A DNA stretch of 60,000 bases from Branchiostoma floridae (GCF_000003815.2 NC_049994.1:3693195-3753194), one strand, 5' to 3'; shown: positions 11,096 through 23,811, numbered from the stretch's first letter. Made by a program: numbers and translations. The notes: generated by a model from the sequence alone, not told the origin.

Positions 11096-11836
11096 ATGTA
11101 CCTGTCCTTGGGCCTTGTTCTTCTTACACATAACCCTATCGACCAGTACTCTGTGACCATTTTCCTGTAATACCACTCTCAACCTAGTCCGTACACGCGA
11201 GGTCACAGAAATTAAATTATATGGATGACATCAGCACGTGCATTGATTTTCGCCTAATTGAAACAAGATTAAACCACAGGGCGCGCATAGTCGAATAGAA
11301 AATAAAGAAACTGTAAACTATGCCTTGAATGTAGTCTTTTAGATTTGACACTAGTGGGGTAGTCTTAGAAAGTTTGACAGCACAATAACGCTAGGCTAGC
11401 ACACAAGTGTCTATTCGTGCGTGTCTAGAATACAGACATGAAATACCTTCTGGGTATCATACGATGTTTGTTCTTTGGCTTTAATACATGTTACAACGTT
11501 TATGCTTGTCTTTAACATTTTTTTACCATCGTTTCTTTCTCGCAGATAATGCTATCCATAAAATCTCCTTGTCGTGGCCTAACTTCAACAACATTCGTTC
11601 TAAAATTCTGAACCCGAATTTCTTTCACCACTCTGGCAGTAGAACGGAAATAAATGTAAAGTTGGGGACGTTCAACTCTGCAGTCAGTCAGTCAACTCTG
11701 CAATTACTAACTTCAAAGGAATTCCTTTGCCTCACATCGTGGAGAGATTGCAAAATGTACTACCGTGGTCTCTTTGGACATTTGTAGTATCTTATGCACC
11801 CTTCTGCAAGCATGTGTATGTTGATTAAAGCACTTA
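11096..11836. other. Non-coding spacer
   Basis: AT-rich sequence without recognised gene, promoter or repeat. An acceptor-like TTTCTTTCTCGCAG near 11545 is followed by a plus frame without any family resemblance; it was not accepted as an exon. Confidence 0.4.
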
Positions 11837-12415
11837 CGAGGGGCGTTCAATAAGTAATAACTCTGACTCATTTCCCATAGCAGGGGATTAATGAAACTTG
11901 GCACAGTTATTAGTCTTTCTCTTCATAGAAACCACCCAGAGTTATGCATTTCTCTCATCGTTTGATGCAGCTCTGGACACCATTTTTGTAGGACACCCCA
12001 GGTTGGTCCTCCAACAGATGCCTCATCAATGGCAAAAGAGGAACAACCAGGTCTGGGAGCTGTTTCCACAGACTTCCGGCCATGTTTGAATTCAGGATGC
12101 CAGCGTTTTACAAGGTCATATGATGGGGAATCATCACCATAAGTTTCTTTCATTTCATCAAAAGTCTCCTTTGGTGTGCGTCCTTTCAAATACAAAAAAC
12201 CGGATCACTGCGCGACACTCAACTGGCTCCATTTCACACCTGGTCCATTTCACACCTAACTCAGTTCAGACACCAGTAAATCAGAAACCACAATTAGTTC
12301 AGAGCTCTTTTTTGCAACATAACCCATAGAGATATGAATCAATACACATGCAAAATTTCATCTAGATCAGACAACTGGAAGTGGGTCAGAGTTATTACTT
12401 GTTGAACGCCCCTCG
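11837..12415 (-). mobile_element. Non-autonomous mariner element with TA target duplication
   Basis: The terminal inverted repeats start CGAGGGGCGTTCAA and continue for about 35 bp with a few differences at the two ends. They are flanked by TA (11835-11836 and 12416-12417). At 579 bp it is less than half the usual ~1.3 kb of a mariner, so most of the transposase, including the catalytic DDE/D region, is missing. The surviving coding portion is annotated separately. Confidence 0.93.
11923..12234 (-). pseudogene. Mariner transposase remnant (N-terminal helix-turn-helix)
   Basis: On the minus strand, an ATG near 12234 opens a frame shifted by one base, in a T run near 12200, relative to a continuing frame. 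That frame reads like the mariner paired-type DNA-binding head: GRTPKETFDEMKETYGDDSP, then the VKRWHPEFKHGRKSVE block and a PRPG linker. After about 60 residues it joins an unrelated or 3'-end segment (LQKWCPELHQ) and stops near 11923. The catalytic domain is deleted, so the copy cannot encode an active transposase and would depend on enzyme from elsewhere. Confidence 0.85.
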
Positions 12416-13690
12416 TATACTTGTAAAATGTGCAACTTTTCTATCTTCAAAAAATTACGGTATTGTTGTGGATGTGTCTGTGTTTTTGTGTTTACCTGAG
12501 TGTGTGCTTAAGTGTGTGTGTTTGTCTGTGGTCTAGATATTTAGGGCAACACAAAAGAGCGTTAGCTAAGCGCTCTGCATCATATAATTTGACAGGGTGC
12601 GCTACGAATTTCATAGATAGATACGAAAACTTTTACGGTTTGTGCGTTAAATTGTCTTTTTCAGTCATGACTTTATATTATGTACGATGTTCCGACTATG
12701 AAGCCTGACTTGCAAGATTTCACTAATTCAATGCACCTAAAATCTAGGTCTAATTGCTTTCTTATGCAATATGCAATACTTCATGTTTTATTGATCATAA
12801 AAGGTTGATAATATCTGTAATTTACTTCACAAATTAAAAGGCACGACATTTTAAGGAGACACACTTAGGTACAATAAGTACACTTATGTATCCTAAATGA
12901 CATGGGAAGTGCACGCAAGGCTACCAGGATAGAAAACTATTGATTCGTTAAAAGTGGTCTTTTACTTGCGGTGTGTAAGTTGCAAAATTAACTCCAACTC
13001 TCGAAATGGGTCAACCAGTAATAAGTAGGTGGTCGATGCGATGGCGTGGGTTTTGGCAAGTGATGAAAGAGAAAAAATCTTCAAAGAAAATTTCGATTTT
13101 TTTTGTTGGCTTTGATGCCGTGAATTGTGTCAAGGATGTCGGAATACGTGACAGTGCAATTCTAAGTATGAAATATGAAACAGTTATTTTCTATATTGAC
13201 TTAAAGTTATCTTTTCTATATATGATGATTATGATATCAGATAAAGAATTGTAGCACTCAACATTAATTGTCATACATTTCTCAACCAATTCTTATACCA
13301 GTATTCAACATAAATCTTAGGTGTTAGATTAAAAAAGGTAGGTGTTGTTGTAAAATTATGACACATTTACCTCTATGCATCATCAATCATATAATATCAA
13401 AGATGTCACCAGATGGAAAATCAGCGTAATCTATGATTTAAAGGTAATCCTTTTCCCAAGCTGGGACCTACATCACATTTCCAAACAGGGTCCCGGTCGG
13501 GCTGTAAATTATACACAAATAATACCCACGACCTTTCTTTTTTTAATTCTTGTGTAGTTTGGTGTTTTTTATTTCTTGCTTCTTGTTCTCGAAGGCTCCC
13601 TGTTTGAAAACATGACATAGGCCTTTATGAGTGATGAGAAACATCATAAACTTCCAATGCACTAGGTATCATCACCTTTTAGTTGTCAAG
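12416..13690. other. Non-coding region
   Basis: No recognised gene. It contains a short TG-rich stretch (12465-12530) and AT-rich unique sequence. Open frames of 60-90 codons show no family features. Confidence 0.45.
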
Positions 13691-13694
13691 AGCA

Positions 13695-13860
13695 ACAACA
13701 TCAACTTCACTTCACATTACATTTCTCTCCACCCGTGGTCAAGCGTAAAAATGGGTACCTGACGTCAGTTGGGGAGGTAAACGGAGGTGGAAGGAGAGGG
13801 ATGGGTTCCGCCTCCAAAATCCATCCTCGTCTGGATAACAACTCACTGCTATACCTCCAT
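13695..13860 (+). repeat. SINE body fragment
   Basis: It contains AAAAATGGGTACCTGA, a GGTGGAAGGAGAGGGATGGG-like block and GGATAACAACTCACTGC. The same blocks in the same order are at 38225-38390 (plus), and inverted at 47225-47400. Confidence 0.65.
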
Positions 13861-13897
13861 TTTTTATGAAGGTAACAAACTTAAAACGTTAAACTTA

Positions 13898-14435
13898 GGC
13901 CACAGCAAGTAAATTTTATGGATGACATCCTCTGCAGACTGCAAAAATAGTGCGATAGGGCGAAAAAAACATGGGTGAAAAAAATAACAAGATGGCTACA
14001 TTTTCAAAATAGGCACCATAAAGCTGTGATGACTGTTGTAAAAAGAATTAAAGGGACAAAACATGGTATCAGAGCCAACTTAAGCTATTCATTCCTGTAT
14101 CTAAGACATGTACTGGTGTGGTAAAAGTGACACCAGTGTGGTAGACTGGCATCACCAACAAAGTTGGTAACCACACTCATGGCTTCCATATTGGTGTCAC
14201 ATTTACAGCTATCCGATAAGTTTCATTTCTGCATCTATAGTCCTGGGTACCTCGCAAGTGTCACCTCTAAAAGTACAATTATTAGGCTACAACACAATAT
14301 ATTTTCTCATTTTGGTACTTTATCGTCATGTTGACCATCCCTGAAGAAGACAAAAATTCTTGTTTTTTTTTCTGAAATCAGGCGAAAATTAATGCGCCCG
14401 CTGATCGTCATCCATAAAATTTACTTGCTGTGGCC
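13898..14435. mobile_element. Harbinger-like MITE, TTA target duplication
   Basis: The ends GGCCACAGCAAGTAAATT and AATTTACTTGCTGTGGCC are inverted over about 35 bp and flanked by TTA (13895-13897 and 14436-14438). The 3-bp T-A duplication suggests the PIF/Harbinger superfamily. The interior contains stretches such as AAGTGACACCAGTGTGG arranged as inverted copies. Related copies: 14810-15223, 18263-19042, and an isolated end at 15645-15675. Confidence 0.85.
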
Positions 14436-15223
14436 TTACGACTAGAAAACTAGTGGCATATATGGCACGTTGCCAAATGTTTTAGTTATGATTTTTGCAC
14501 TCTCTGTCGACCTATATATGAGATGCGCACAATAATAAGTCCAAGTTGGCTATCTCTTTCCTCCAGTGCCCCACTGCTACTAAGCTAGGCTTTAAACATG
14601 ACGCGACATCATAGCAAATTTAAACCTACCGAGACGGAAGGCCTGGAAAAAATATTGTGTTTTCTGTATCCCGACCTACCCTACACTATACCTGCCGACC
14701 TTTTTTGGGTGAGCAATGGAGTCACATAACAGTTTCAGTTACAAGTTTTATTGAGCCCGCTTCCTATTCAAGTAAAAAAGAACTGATTGTCAACATGAAG
14801 AGAGATTACAAAATGAGAAAATATGTTGCGTTGTAGCCTTGTGTTGTAGTACTTGTAAAAGTGACACTAGAAAGGTAGTCATGACTGTAGTTGTAGAAGT
14901 TAAACTTGTTGGCTAGTTGTAAAAGTAACACCAATATGGAAGCTATGACTGTACCTAGTTACCAACCTTGTTTTTGACACCGGGCTACAACACTAGTATT
15001 ACTTTTACTGTGTCAGTGCACGTCTCGTATGCAGGAACGAATGACTTGTTGGCTGTGATGCCACATTTTGTCCCTTTAATTCTTGTTACAACGTTTATGG
15101 TGTCTATTTAAAAAATGTAGCCATCTTCATCTTATCTTACCCGTCTTGTTTTTTTTCGCCCTATCTCACTATTTTCGCATTCAGAAGAGGATGCCATCCA
15201 TAACATTTACTTGCTTTGGCCTA
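14436..15223. repeat. Partial Harbinger-like MITE and flanking sequence
   Basis: From about 14810 the sequence matches the interior of the 18263-19042 element (AATGAGAAAATATGTTGCG-like block, TTGTAAAAGTGACAC). It ends with the inverted terminus at 15190-15223 (CATTTACTTGCTTTGGCC). The 5' terminus is not found, so the copy is truncated. 14440-14800 is otherwise unassigned. Confidence 0.6.
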
Positions 15224-16640
15224 AAATCCGTCCGACAACTCATACGTCGTTTGCCCCCTGGACAAGCCGCGCAACCAGCACCTTTCCCCGCCCACATCCA
15301 TTAACAAATCCGGTGAATATATGTTCGGGATTACGTTTTGCGTCGGGGGCAATTATTTTTCTATCAAATCTGGTGAGATGCCACGTGAAGTGCTGGGATG
15401 TTTCTGTCATTCAGGAAATCTTCCTCCTTAAAGGGAATGATGGATATGCCCTCTGAGGCTAAGGAGCGAAGACAAAGATCCCTGTGTCTTTACATGTATG
15501 AATCTTAAACGTGTGCAAATTAACACAATCGTACGCGTTAAGCTATATGTCGGCGGGTTTGCTGCGACATACGTCGTAGAGATTTGACAGAGCACTCAAG
15601 ATAATTTCATTTAAAATAAAAGAATAATTCAGAGTTTGGAGGATGCCATCCATACAATTTACTTGCTGTGGCCTTACCCAAAGTCACCATATTTCTTTGA
15701 AATATCATATGCACATATACGTACCTAATGTTTCACAATTAATTATACATTTCACTTGTTTTATGTAGATGTAACGTACGCAATTGCAAATTGAATCACG
15801 TATAATGATTAATTGCTCTCATCTCCAATTACATTTTACAATGCTCTCCATGTGCGCTCGAGGCTGTTAAATATGTCATTAATAATTTTAAATCAATATG
15901 AGGAGATAACTCACTCAGTAGATTTTTTTATGACATACGCATTCATATCTAAGCATACACAGTTGACTGTATTCTTTAATACTTGTAGAACATCAGGTGA
16001 CAATGTATGTATATGCATGTAAACATGTGACACATTTCCGAGCACAGTATACATTTTTTCTGGATAGTTTTAAAGAATGCTTACAGATAGATTTGCGAAA
16101 GTTAGGTGTGACGGGTCGTTCAGTGTAATATAACCAGCTGCTGAAGCTGGTATGTTACGCCGAAGGGCAGTTATACTGGCTGCGTGAAAATTTGAAGGCC
16201 TCTATTGGAGGAGAGCCACGCCTTGAACATGTTAAAAAAAATCCACCTCACTCATCGACAAAAAAGTTTAACTCAATTCAACCCCTTTCTGCGTAGAGAA
16301 AGTACTTACTCTATCAAATAACGAAAATAATAACCTTAATAACGTGTATTGTCTAAAGATATTACCTCTACAAAAACAGAGATAACTGTTACAAGAACCG
16401 TTGAAAGAAGAGAATACACAGTCCATTACCAACTTTAAAACATGAAGCTTAAAAGCTCCTTCAGCCAATTGAAAAGCGGAAATTGAAAGGGAAGTTGGAA
16501 GGAAATTGGTCAGTGGTCCTCACTATCCTCGGACTAACACGTGCATCGTTATCTCTGTCATCAGTACAGTTCTTAAAGATTCGTTCGTTCAGACCATTGT
16601 AGTACCTAGTGGCAAATAGGGCTGCAAGTTTCATGATGTA
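15224..16640. other. Non-coding region with an isolated MITE end
   Basis: It has one lone terminus of the Harbinger-like family at 15645-15675 (ATTTACTTGCTGTGGCC). The rest is AT-rich without recognised genes. Confidence 0.45.
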
Positions 16641-16649
16641 TAAAGCAAC

Positions 16650-18262
16650 CAGCAATCAGCAAACCCTCCCTTTAAGAATATATCTTGCTACTGGTACAGG
16701 AAGAAAGTTCACACGTTTTGGTAGAAGCGATTATGAGTAAAGCTACACTGTTATTTCCAACAGAAAATTGGACTCATCCAAATTTTGTACTGATCTGCTC
16801 CAGTCTTTGTCAAGGAATAAACAATCCGCTGATTTCGTGACGTCACGTGACTCCGCGAGCAGTGGGTCATAAGTTGCTGAAAGCCTATGGCGCCCTCCGT
16901 CTCTGTTTAGAGATGGTAGTAAATCTCTGTGATATGTTATTGTTGATATACTTCAAATTTTGCATTGAAAAATTACATTTTAACTTTAGTCATCGTAACT
17001 TCTACCAATATACATATGAACTTTCGAGTTAAGTTTCTTTGCTGTTTCAGTATTAGGGTATATTTCTACTTAAAGTGGCTGCTAGGTGCCGATCCTATAA
17101 GCCCTCACCCATTTCTTTTAACGTGCCTGAATCATATCCACGACCACGGGAGCTCAACTGGCTCAAAGTCACAAGGTTGGCGCAATTTCCTACCGAAACT
17201 TGGCACGGTCTAGTGAGATTACTACATCACTACTTCATTAGGCCATGTTGATTTGATCATATGGATGACATCCTCTTGGAACCTAAAAACCGATGCGAGC
17301 ATGCAGATAAAACAGTTTGGCCCCTCAAAAAGTTGTCTTCATTATGAAATCTAAGTGGTCAGAAAGATTTAACAATTGGACAAAACGTATATGCAGAGTA
17401 TGGTATATCGAACAATTTTTGTTCTTTTACATCATTCTGACTTTGGAAATTACTTGGGTATTCTACAAAATTAATATCCGTTTTCCATTTTTTTATTTAG
17501 TTTTGGACAAATTTGTGCTCATAAATTATACAGCTGCTTTGTATCATTTACATCGTGGTCGAAAAGATTGCTTTTGGAAACGGTTAAAAATTGATTCGCT
17601 CGCGTGTGGTAGGAAACCGTGCGTTGGCAGCACGTGCAAGTACGGCCTGGATACGGCAACGTGGTAATCGCAGAGAGATCGTACGTTGTAATATAAGCGC
17701 GTAAAACTCACTTATAACCCTGTCACATTATCCACGATCTTCGGGCGTATCGATGGAAGACCGGCCATATTTCAGATCCACAGATGGTTGCTCGTATTTT
17801 TTACCTAAAAACCCGCCCTGCCATACTTTGTACCTTGTAAAATTGTTGTGCAATAAAGTTATTACTATAAGCGAGGCTGGGGTGGTTGCCCGTCGTCCAA
17901 TCCGATTTTCACCAAATGTGATAGGGGTTTTACCACTTGCGCAACGAACGATGCACGCAACCGCTCAAGGCATGCAAACCACATACATATTGCTTAAGCA
18001 ACCGTGCGAGTGACGTGCGTTGGCGTATACTCCATCCCTGCTCTTGCCGTCCTTCCCCACGCTTTCAAAACAACTTGGCAGACCCCCCCCCCCCCCCCAA
18101 ATGTACGGGGAAAAAGCACATACGACGGGTTGTGCCACTAGCTTTAGTAAAAGATACTAGCAAAAAGTACATATAAAAAAAAACAACTACTGAGATTCAG
18201 ATACCCACCTAATTATATCATGATTGTATCAAGACGACACTTCCCAATCCTTGCTGTAATTA
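16650..18262. other. Non-coding region with SINE tails and a second MITE-type end
   Basis: SINE-type tail fragments (AATATATCTTGCTACTG at 16676; TTTCAGTATTAGGGTATA near 17046) flank unique sequence. At 17241 a terminus GGCCATGTTGATTTGAT occurs, repeated at 22773, so a second MITE family with 'ATATGGATGACATC' after the terminus is likely, but the partner ends were not found. A 116-codon plus frame at 17317-17667 is AT-driven and unrecognised. A C/A homopolymer run lies at 18080-18100. Confidence 0.45.
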
Positions 18263-19042
18263 GGCCACAGCAAGTAAATTTTATGTATGACGTTCATAAA
18301 TTGTCACCTGATTTCAAACAAGAGTTGTGCCTTCTTTGGAGATAGTTGACTTGGCAAAATATTACCAAAATGAGCAAATATGTTGTGCTGTAGCCTAATG
18401 ATTGCACTTGTAGAAGTGACACTTGCGAGGTAGTGACCAGGACTATTGTAGAAGCGAAACTAGTTGAATAGTTGTAAAAGTGGCACCAATATGAAAGCCA
18501 TGACTGTAGTTACCAACTTTGTCAGTGATACCAGTCTACCACACTAGTATCACCTTCATTACACCAGTACATGTATTGAATACAGGAGTGAATGCCGTTT
18601 CAGATACAATACTCAAGTTGTTTTGTCCGTCCAATTCTTGTTTATGATACAGCATTGATGATGTCTATTTTGAAAATGTAGCCATCTTGTTTTCTTCGCC
18701 CTATCTCACTAATTTTGTGGTCTAAAGCCCCCTTCACAGGAGAGTAAGAATGAACCAAAATGCCGTCAGAATGAAAATTCTATTCCCGGCAATTCGTAGT
18801 GTGTTCCAGAAATTCTCACCGCATTCCAGCTATCTGTGCTATGGGTAAGGTCCATTTGGAATTCGCACCCGAATAGTTCTGGGTAAGGTCCATTTTGGAA
18901 TTCCCACCAGAATGGGCCCGAATGTGGCACGAATTTCGCCCACACTTCATTCCGGCTGGTTCTGCTTGATTCCTGCTAATTCGGTTTCAGTGTGAAGGCC
19001 ATATGAAGAGTATGTTATCCTTAAAATTTACTTGCTGTTGCC
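18263..19042. mobile_element. Harbinger-like MITE with a nested insertion
   Basis: It has the same family ends as 13898-14435 (GGCCACAGCAAGTAAATT; inverse AATTTACTTGCTGTTGCC) with TTA on both sides (18260-18262 and 19043-19045). It is longer because a separate ~274-bp repeat sits inside at 18727-19000. Confidence 0.8.
18727..19000. mobile_element. Nested dispersed repeat with TTCACA ends
   Basis: It begins GCCCCCTTCACAGG and ends TGTGAAGGCC, an imperfect short inverted terminus. It contains the block ATGCCGTCAGAATGAAAATT, which recurs at about 37400-37430 and, inverted, at about 37640-37670. It also has two direct copies of a GGGTAAGGTCCATTTGGAATTC block. Superfamily undetermined. Confidence 0.6.
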
Positions 19043-19180
19043 TTATGGGAAATGTGTATGCATGGTGCCAATCCTCTAATCCGTCACTCTTCCCATGAGT
19101 GAGATAAAACGTAACACTAACGTCTCATGCCAGAATCCACACTACTAATTTGATTACAAACAGGCGCCGCTCATCCGCGA

Positions 19181-19640
19181 TCCCTATAGATAAAAGTAAC
19201 AGAATCACGCCTGTAACTGAAAGATGCATACATTTTGTAATCATATTTTTCGGGTGCCTTTGTGGATTGTGATCATATTTCAAGACCAGTATTCATGATC
19301 AGAAGCAATATAAGTAAACAAAAATCAATGTGTCTTGGCGTGTACGTTCACAAATTTAAATTGCTGTTTCGTAGCAGGGTATAGTTTTACAGGGCCACTC
19401 AGTACAAGTTCTGTAACAGTCCCTATAGATAAAAGTAACAGAATCACGCCTATAACTGAAAGATGCAGACATTTTGTAATCGTGTTTTTCGGGTTCCTTC
19501 AGTGGATTATGATTTTTTTTCCCAACCAGTATTCAGACGAAATATGCAAAAAAATGTCGATGTGTCTTGGCGTGTACGTTCACAAATTTAAATTTGCTGT
19601 TTCAGTAGTAGGGTATATTTTTACACGGAGGGGTTGCTAG
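19181..19640. repeat. Two-copy tandem duplication, 239-bp period
   Basis: TCCCTATAGATAAAAGTAAC at 19181 recurs at 19420, followed in both by AGAATCACGCC, a shared middle, and GTGTCTTGGCGTGTACG, then a SINE-like tail (GCTGTTTCNGTAGNAGGGTATA). The copies have diverged by a few per cent plus small indels, so the duplication is not recent. Confidence 0.85.
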
Positions 19641-19909
19641 CTCTTTCTCTTCAACAAGATCGAAGCACCTCTTCAAACCCGGGACCTCCATTTTACATAT
19701 AGTCTCTACCAGACTCTCGCCTGGCCGAAGAGTAAGAGAATTTGTCCAAGTTATACAAGTCTAGTAGGAGCTAATTGGCCTAGGGGTGAACTTGTCGGCT
19801 AGTTGGATAGACTGTAGAAGAGTGACTGAAAACCCAGGGCAACTTCTTTGTCTCTTAGTTGTCCAAATTCTTCTCTCTTTTCTTATCCAGTTGAAACGTC
19901 TGCTTGGAA

Positions 19910-20055
19910 ACTACATTTTACGTCCCTTCCAAAAGCAAGGTGCAGCCCCAACCGAAATTCCTTACCCAGGATTGAACCAGAGTTCCCCAGTTACCAACTG
20001 ATTTAAAAACACGATCTCAAAAAATGAGACTGTTACCAGTTGAGCTACAGGGATA
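19910..20055 (-). repeat. tRNA-derived SINE (type B), minus orientation
   Basis: On the minus strand the tRNA-like head (CCCTGTAGCTCAACTGGTAA) is followed by TTGGTAACTGGGGAACTC, a B-box-like GGTTCAAT, and the body GGTTGGGGCTGCACC. It is the same family as 23812-24035 (plus). Confidence 0.75.
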
Positions 20056-20322
20056 TTCCAAACTTCTGCTCATTCAAGAGGCCAATCACATTCAGTAAAT
20101 ACAGTAGTATTCCATATGGGTCAATAACCGCTTTATTGATAGAATGCGGTCATTACAATCAAGCAAAGAGTTTAGTATAGATTTTTCTTCCCTTTCCATA
20201 GTCATTGCTGCCATTAAAACAAGTTTGTGTTACACTTTGTCGGTCAAAGAGAAATCTATTGTCCAGAGCGTACTAGTTTATGTTGAACTTTTTGAAAATC
20301 GTATTTCGGGATAGGTAAGATG

Positions 20323-20545
20323 ATGTTAATTGAGTTAGATATTTGTCAGCCATCTATGTGTATAAGTGCGATTCCTCTTTGTGTGAACAAGGCCGTAAGT
20401 TAGGTTTAATTACTCCAATGCCTCAGTTCTAAGAACATCCGTCAATTGCAATTTTAACTACGAGGCAATGCAAACGCGAGACGAAGTGGCAAGAGATATG
20501 TCTACACTCTTTGGAATAATCTAACGTAGATTCAAAAACTATTGT
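20323..20545 (+). repeat. Dispersed repeat, inverted partner at 25.0-25.2 kb
   Basis: The block TTAATTGAGTTAGATATTTG through AACAAGGCCGTAAGTTAGG and on to about 20530 matches the reverse complement of 25015-25240 with moderate divergence. No coding potential or terminal structure was identified. Confidence 0.7.
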
Positions 20546-21590
20546 GTTGTTATTGACGACGCCTCAGGGGAGTCGTCAAGTGGTATATATTGCATTCAGT
20601 CTGCAAAAATTCTAGGAATTGCACAGGCATTTCCACAGGAATGCAGTATGCTGGGTACGCGATGGTGGAATGTAGGTCACATTTGCTCCCTGGAGGAACT
20701 GTCCTTTGAAACTAGACAGGGAACTCTGCACAATGGATCACGTTGTCTTGGTTGTTATGTTATGTTATGAAGGATACATTTTCTTTCCTAGAGCTTGTTC
20801 AAGCCATACGCCACAGGCAGACAGGAAATACATCTGTAGTGCTCAGCTGTAGGTTTAGGTCACTGGCAGACCATTGTGCTGTACCGGGGATAGTACATTT
20901 CTGCTGGCTGTAGGTTTATGTTACAGGTGGGCTAGTATATTGTGCCAGGGATAGTGCGACAGGGAAGTTCCAGTCTATTTCTGATTTGAGCTGTATTGTT
21001 ATACCCTCAATCGTCGTTATGGCAATAATACATTTTTATTGCCAGTCTTGTTTTTATTGTTATCGGGTGGGCCCACTATTCTCTCTTCTCAGCCAGGCGC
21101 TGAATTTTGAGGAGCTTACAATGGGCGGGGCTAAATCACAAGGGTCTGTGATAGCAACCTGTTCACAGTGACCTCGATACGATTGTAATTGCCCCAGTTG
21201 CGGCCATTTAAATGTAAGAATATGAACAACTCACACCGGGAAGGATCCCTCCTCTCTTCGTAAGTGCTAGAGTTTAGAACGTTCTTTTACGAGCATGAGG
21301 TGTGGCTTTCCTCAAACCACGGACCTCCATTCAAAGTCCTTTACGAGAAAAGCATACAGTGCTTTATATATGGTAGCTGTTACATCACTAGAATAGATCC
21401 TACCTTACCCCATGCACTATTTGATATCAGTGAAACCCGTGTTGTACCGGGTAGCCACATTTGAGACCCCTCATCTCGAATGTCCAATATGTCGCTGTCA
21501 AGGCAGTCATTTGTTTTCGCTTTCTGTGAAGCTATTTGATGATTCATCTGCAAGTTACATGCAAAAGGATATGCGAAGCTCTAGGATATC
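20546..21590. other. Non-coding region with degenerate repeats
   Basis: 20800-20960 has a loose two-fold repeat around GCTGTAGGTTTA. No gene was recognised. 21080-21470 carries SINE-like fragments in both orientations. Confidence 0.4.
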
Positions 21591-21594
21591 TGTT

Positions 21595-21810
21595 GTGCTT
21601 GAGTTGTGGCTCCCCTCAAACACGGAACCTCTATTTAAAGTCCTATCCGAGGGACGACCCTAACCAAAGCTAGGTACTCATTTTCACCTGAGGGTAGTGA
21701 GGTAAGTCGTGTAAAGCGCCTTTTTTCAAGAGCACAAGATCGATGGCATGTCAACGGATTTGAACCCAAGACCTCTGGGCCAAACACCCCTCCGTTAAGC
21801 CAAATGAACC
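21595..21810 (-). repeat. tRNA-derived SINE (type A), minus orientation
   Basis: It shares GAGTTGTGGCTCCCCTCAAA, GTCCTATCCGAGGGACG and the reversed tRNA-like TTAAGC/GGGTTCAAATCC features with 8885-9092. Confidence 0.6.
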
Positions 21811-21944
21811 CACAATGGTTGTATACTTGCAAAGTCGTAAGAAAATAAACTAAATATGATATAACATTTTCTCATTTTTTTTATCGCTAGTGCAGACACG
21901 AATCGAAATTACACCATATAACATATAATGCATTCATACTTTTC

Positions 21945-22630
21945 TGAAGGTTAACAATATCCAAGGTTAATTCGATCACTGTACAGCTGGAGTAAGATTT
22001 TATATTCAGTTCAGATTTTACTTATTGCAGCATGTATGTCCTCATTTCATTGTGATGAGAGAAAATGATCAGATATTCATATCGCAATGACGAATGATTC
22101 TATGCTTCGCGATGGCTAAGTTTAAAAATATCTAAAGGCAATTCATCTCTACAACTGGATAAAAATTTTAGATTTAGTTCAGATTTTACTTATTGTAGTC
22201 TGTATTCAATATTTTGTTGTAAGAAAATTATCAGATATTCATATCTTGATGACGAATAATTCTATGTTTCACGATCCCTAAGGTTAAGGTTAAAAACACT
22301 TAAAGACATTTCGATCTCTACGACTGGATAAAGATGTTTAGACTTATTTCAGATTTCACGTATTGCAGTCTGTATGTTCTTATTTCATTGTCTTAACAGA
22401 AAATAATCAGATACTCATATATTGATGACGAATTGTTCTAAGTTTTGCGATCGCTAAGGTTAAGGTTAAAAATATCTAAAGACGATTCGATCTCTACCAC
22501 TGGATAAAGATTTTACATTTATTTCAGATTTTACTTATTACAGTCTGTATGTCCTGATTTTATTGTGTTCAGAGAAAATGATCAGATATTCATGTCATAA
22601 TGACGAATGATTCTGTGTTTCGCGATCACA
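21945..22630. repeat. Tandem array, about four copies of a ~170-bp unit
   Basis: The landmark CTACNACTGGATAAA recurs at 22149, 22318 and 22494, with a more diverged copy near 21979. The periods are 169 and 176 bp. Each unit contains TTCAGATTTNACTTATT, a CAGTCTGTAT block and TCAGATATTCAT. A related fragment is seen at 24095-24140. Confidence 0.85.
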
Positions 22631-23810
22631 TCTTTTAAGCAGGGTTGCTCAGTATATCAGGGTTTTCTGCTCCCTTGGGCTAGATCAGGCTTCATGAGTC
22701 AGCGTATGTTTAACACCCATCTTATTATATTAGCCCCGTTGGGCTTTTACGTATGCAACGTTGGCATGGATGAGGCCATGTTGATTTGATTATATGGATG
22801 ATATTCTATGGGAACCCAAAAAAACTGATGCGAGCGAGCAAAAAAATTAATGTAAAAATTGCCTTCATTTTGACGTCTAAGCGGTCATATTGCTTTATTT
22901 GCTTCATTTTCTTGTTTTTGACTACTTGCTATCCATCTACGATTTGTTACTGTACTGTATTTGGTCTGTTATTATACTGTTATATATTTTTTTTATCTAT
23001 GTTACTTTGGTTGCCGCATTTCGTTGTTTGTTTTTTTTTAAATCCGTCTGCGATTTGTTTTTGTACTGTTCTTACACCATTTGGTAGTTTCATTCATGTT
23101 TTTTAGTAGAAAACTTAAGCTGCTTTGATTGTTACTTATCATTGTATAATACTTATTCATACAATACATTATCATACTTATTATTGTATAATTTCTTTTT
23201 TGTAGAATTGTGACCAATATCTTTTATGTTTTAAGGAGGGCTTGTACGGTTTTTCATATCATTTAACTTTTACTCTCTGTATTTTGTATTTTCCTGCAAA
23301 GAAATAGATGACTTAAATAGCATTCTATAATCCTGTTATCATAATAGAAATATCATACATAATTATGAAGTATGACTAAAAATACAACCAACCACATTAA
23401 AGCCAAAACGATTTTTCAAAAATTTTTGAGATTAGTCGGGCGCTCTGTCAAATTACAGGTCACAGTCACGTCGTATTGACGTCGTAGCGTGATCGCCGTC
23501 TGATTTAAGGCAAGGAAATATAGATCGCAGAGAGATCATAGCGGCATCACTGTCTAGTTACTAGTTACCGTCCTTGGCCTAATTCTTCCTCTTTCTAATT
23601 ATCCTAGCAAGATATCGATGTGGATCTTTGTTGCATAAGTGCACCGGTATTAACGTGTTTCCTTCGGACATTTTAGCTTTGATCCAAGAAGATTAAAGGT
23701 TCATACCGCCTCTTATCCAAACCTCAAAATGCCCTACAGGACGCTTGAAGATAAGGTTGTAACGTTATTACATAGGAGATAGATCAATTGCGTGACCATT
23801 TTTACTTTTG
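22631..23810. other. Non-coding AT-rich region
   Basis: It contains the MITE-like terminus GGCCATGTTGATTTGAT at 22773 (shared with 17241), with no partner end identified. 22890-23350 is T-rich low-complexity sequence whose hydrophobic open frames are compositional. Confidence 0.45.
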
Positions 23811-23811
23811 G

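Noticed and set aside
10820-11206. Thr-His and Cys-Val rich open frames
   Set aside because: They are translations of the TG/CA repeat; same for 44087-44605.
22786-23106. Hydrophobic 106-codon plus frame resembling membrane segments
   Set aside because: The region is T-rich low complexity, which forces Phe/Leu/Cys/Tyr codons.
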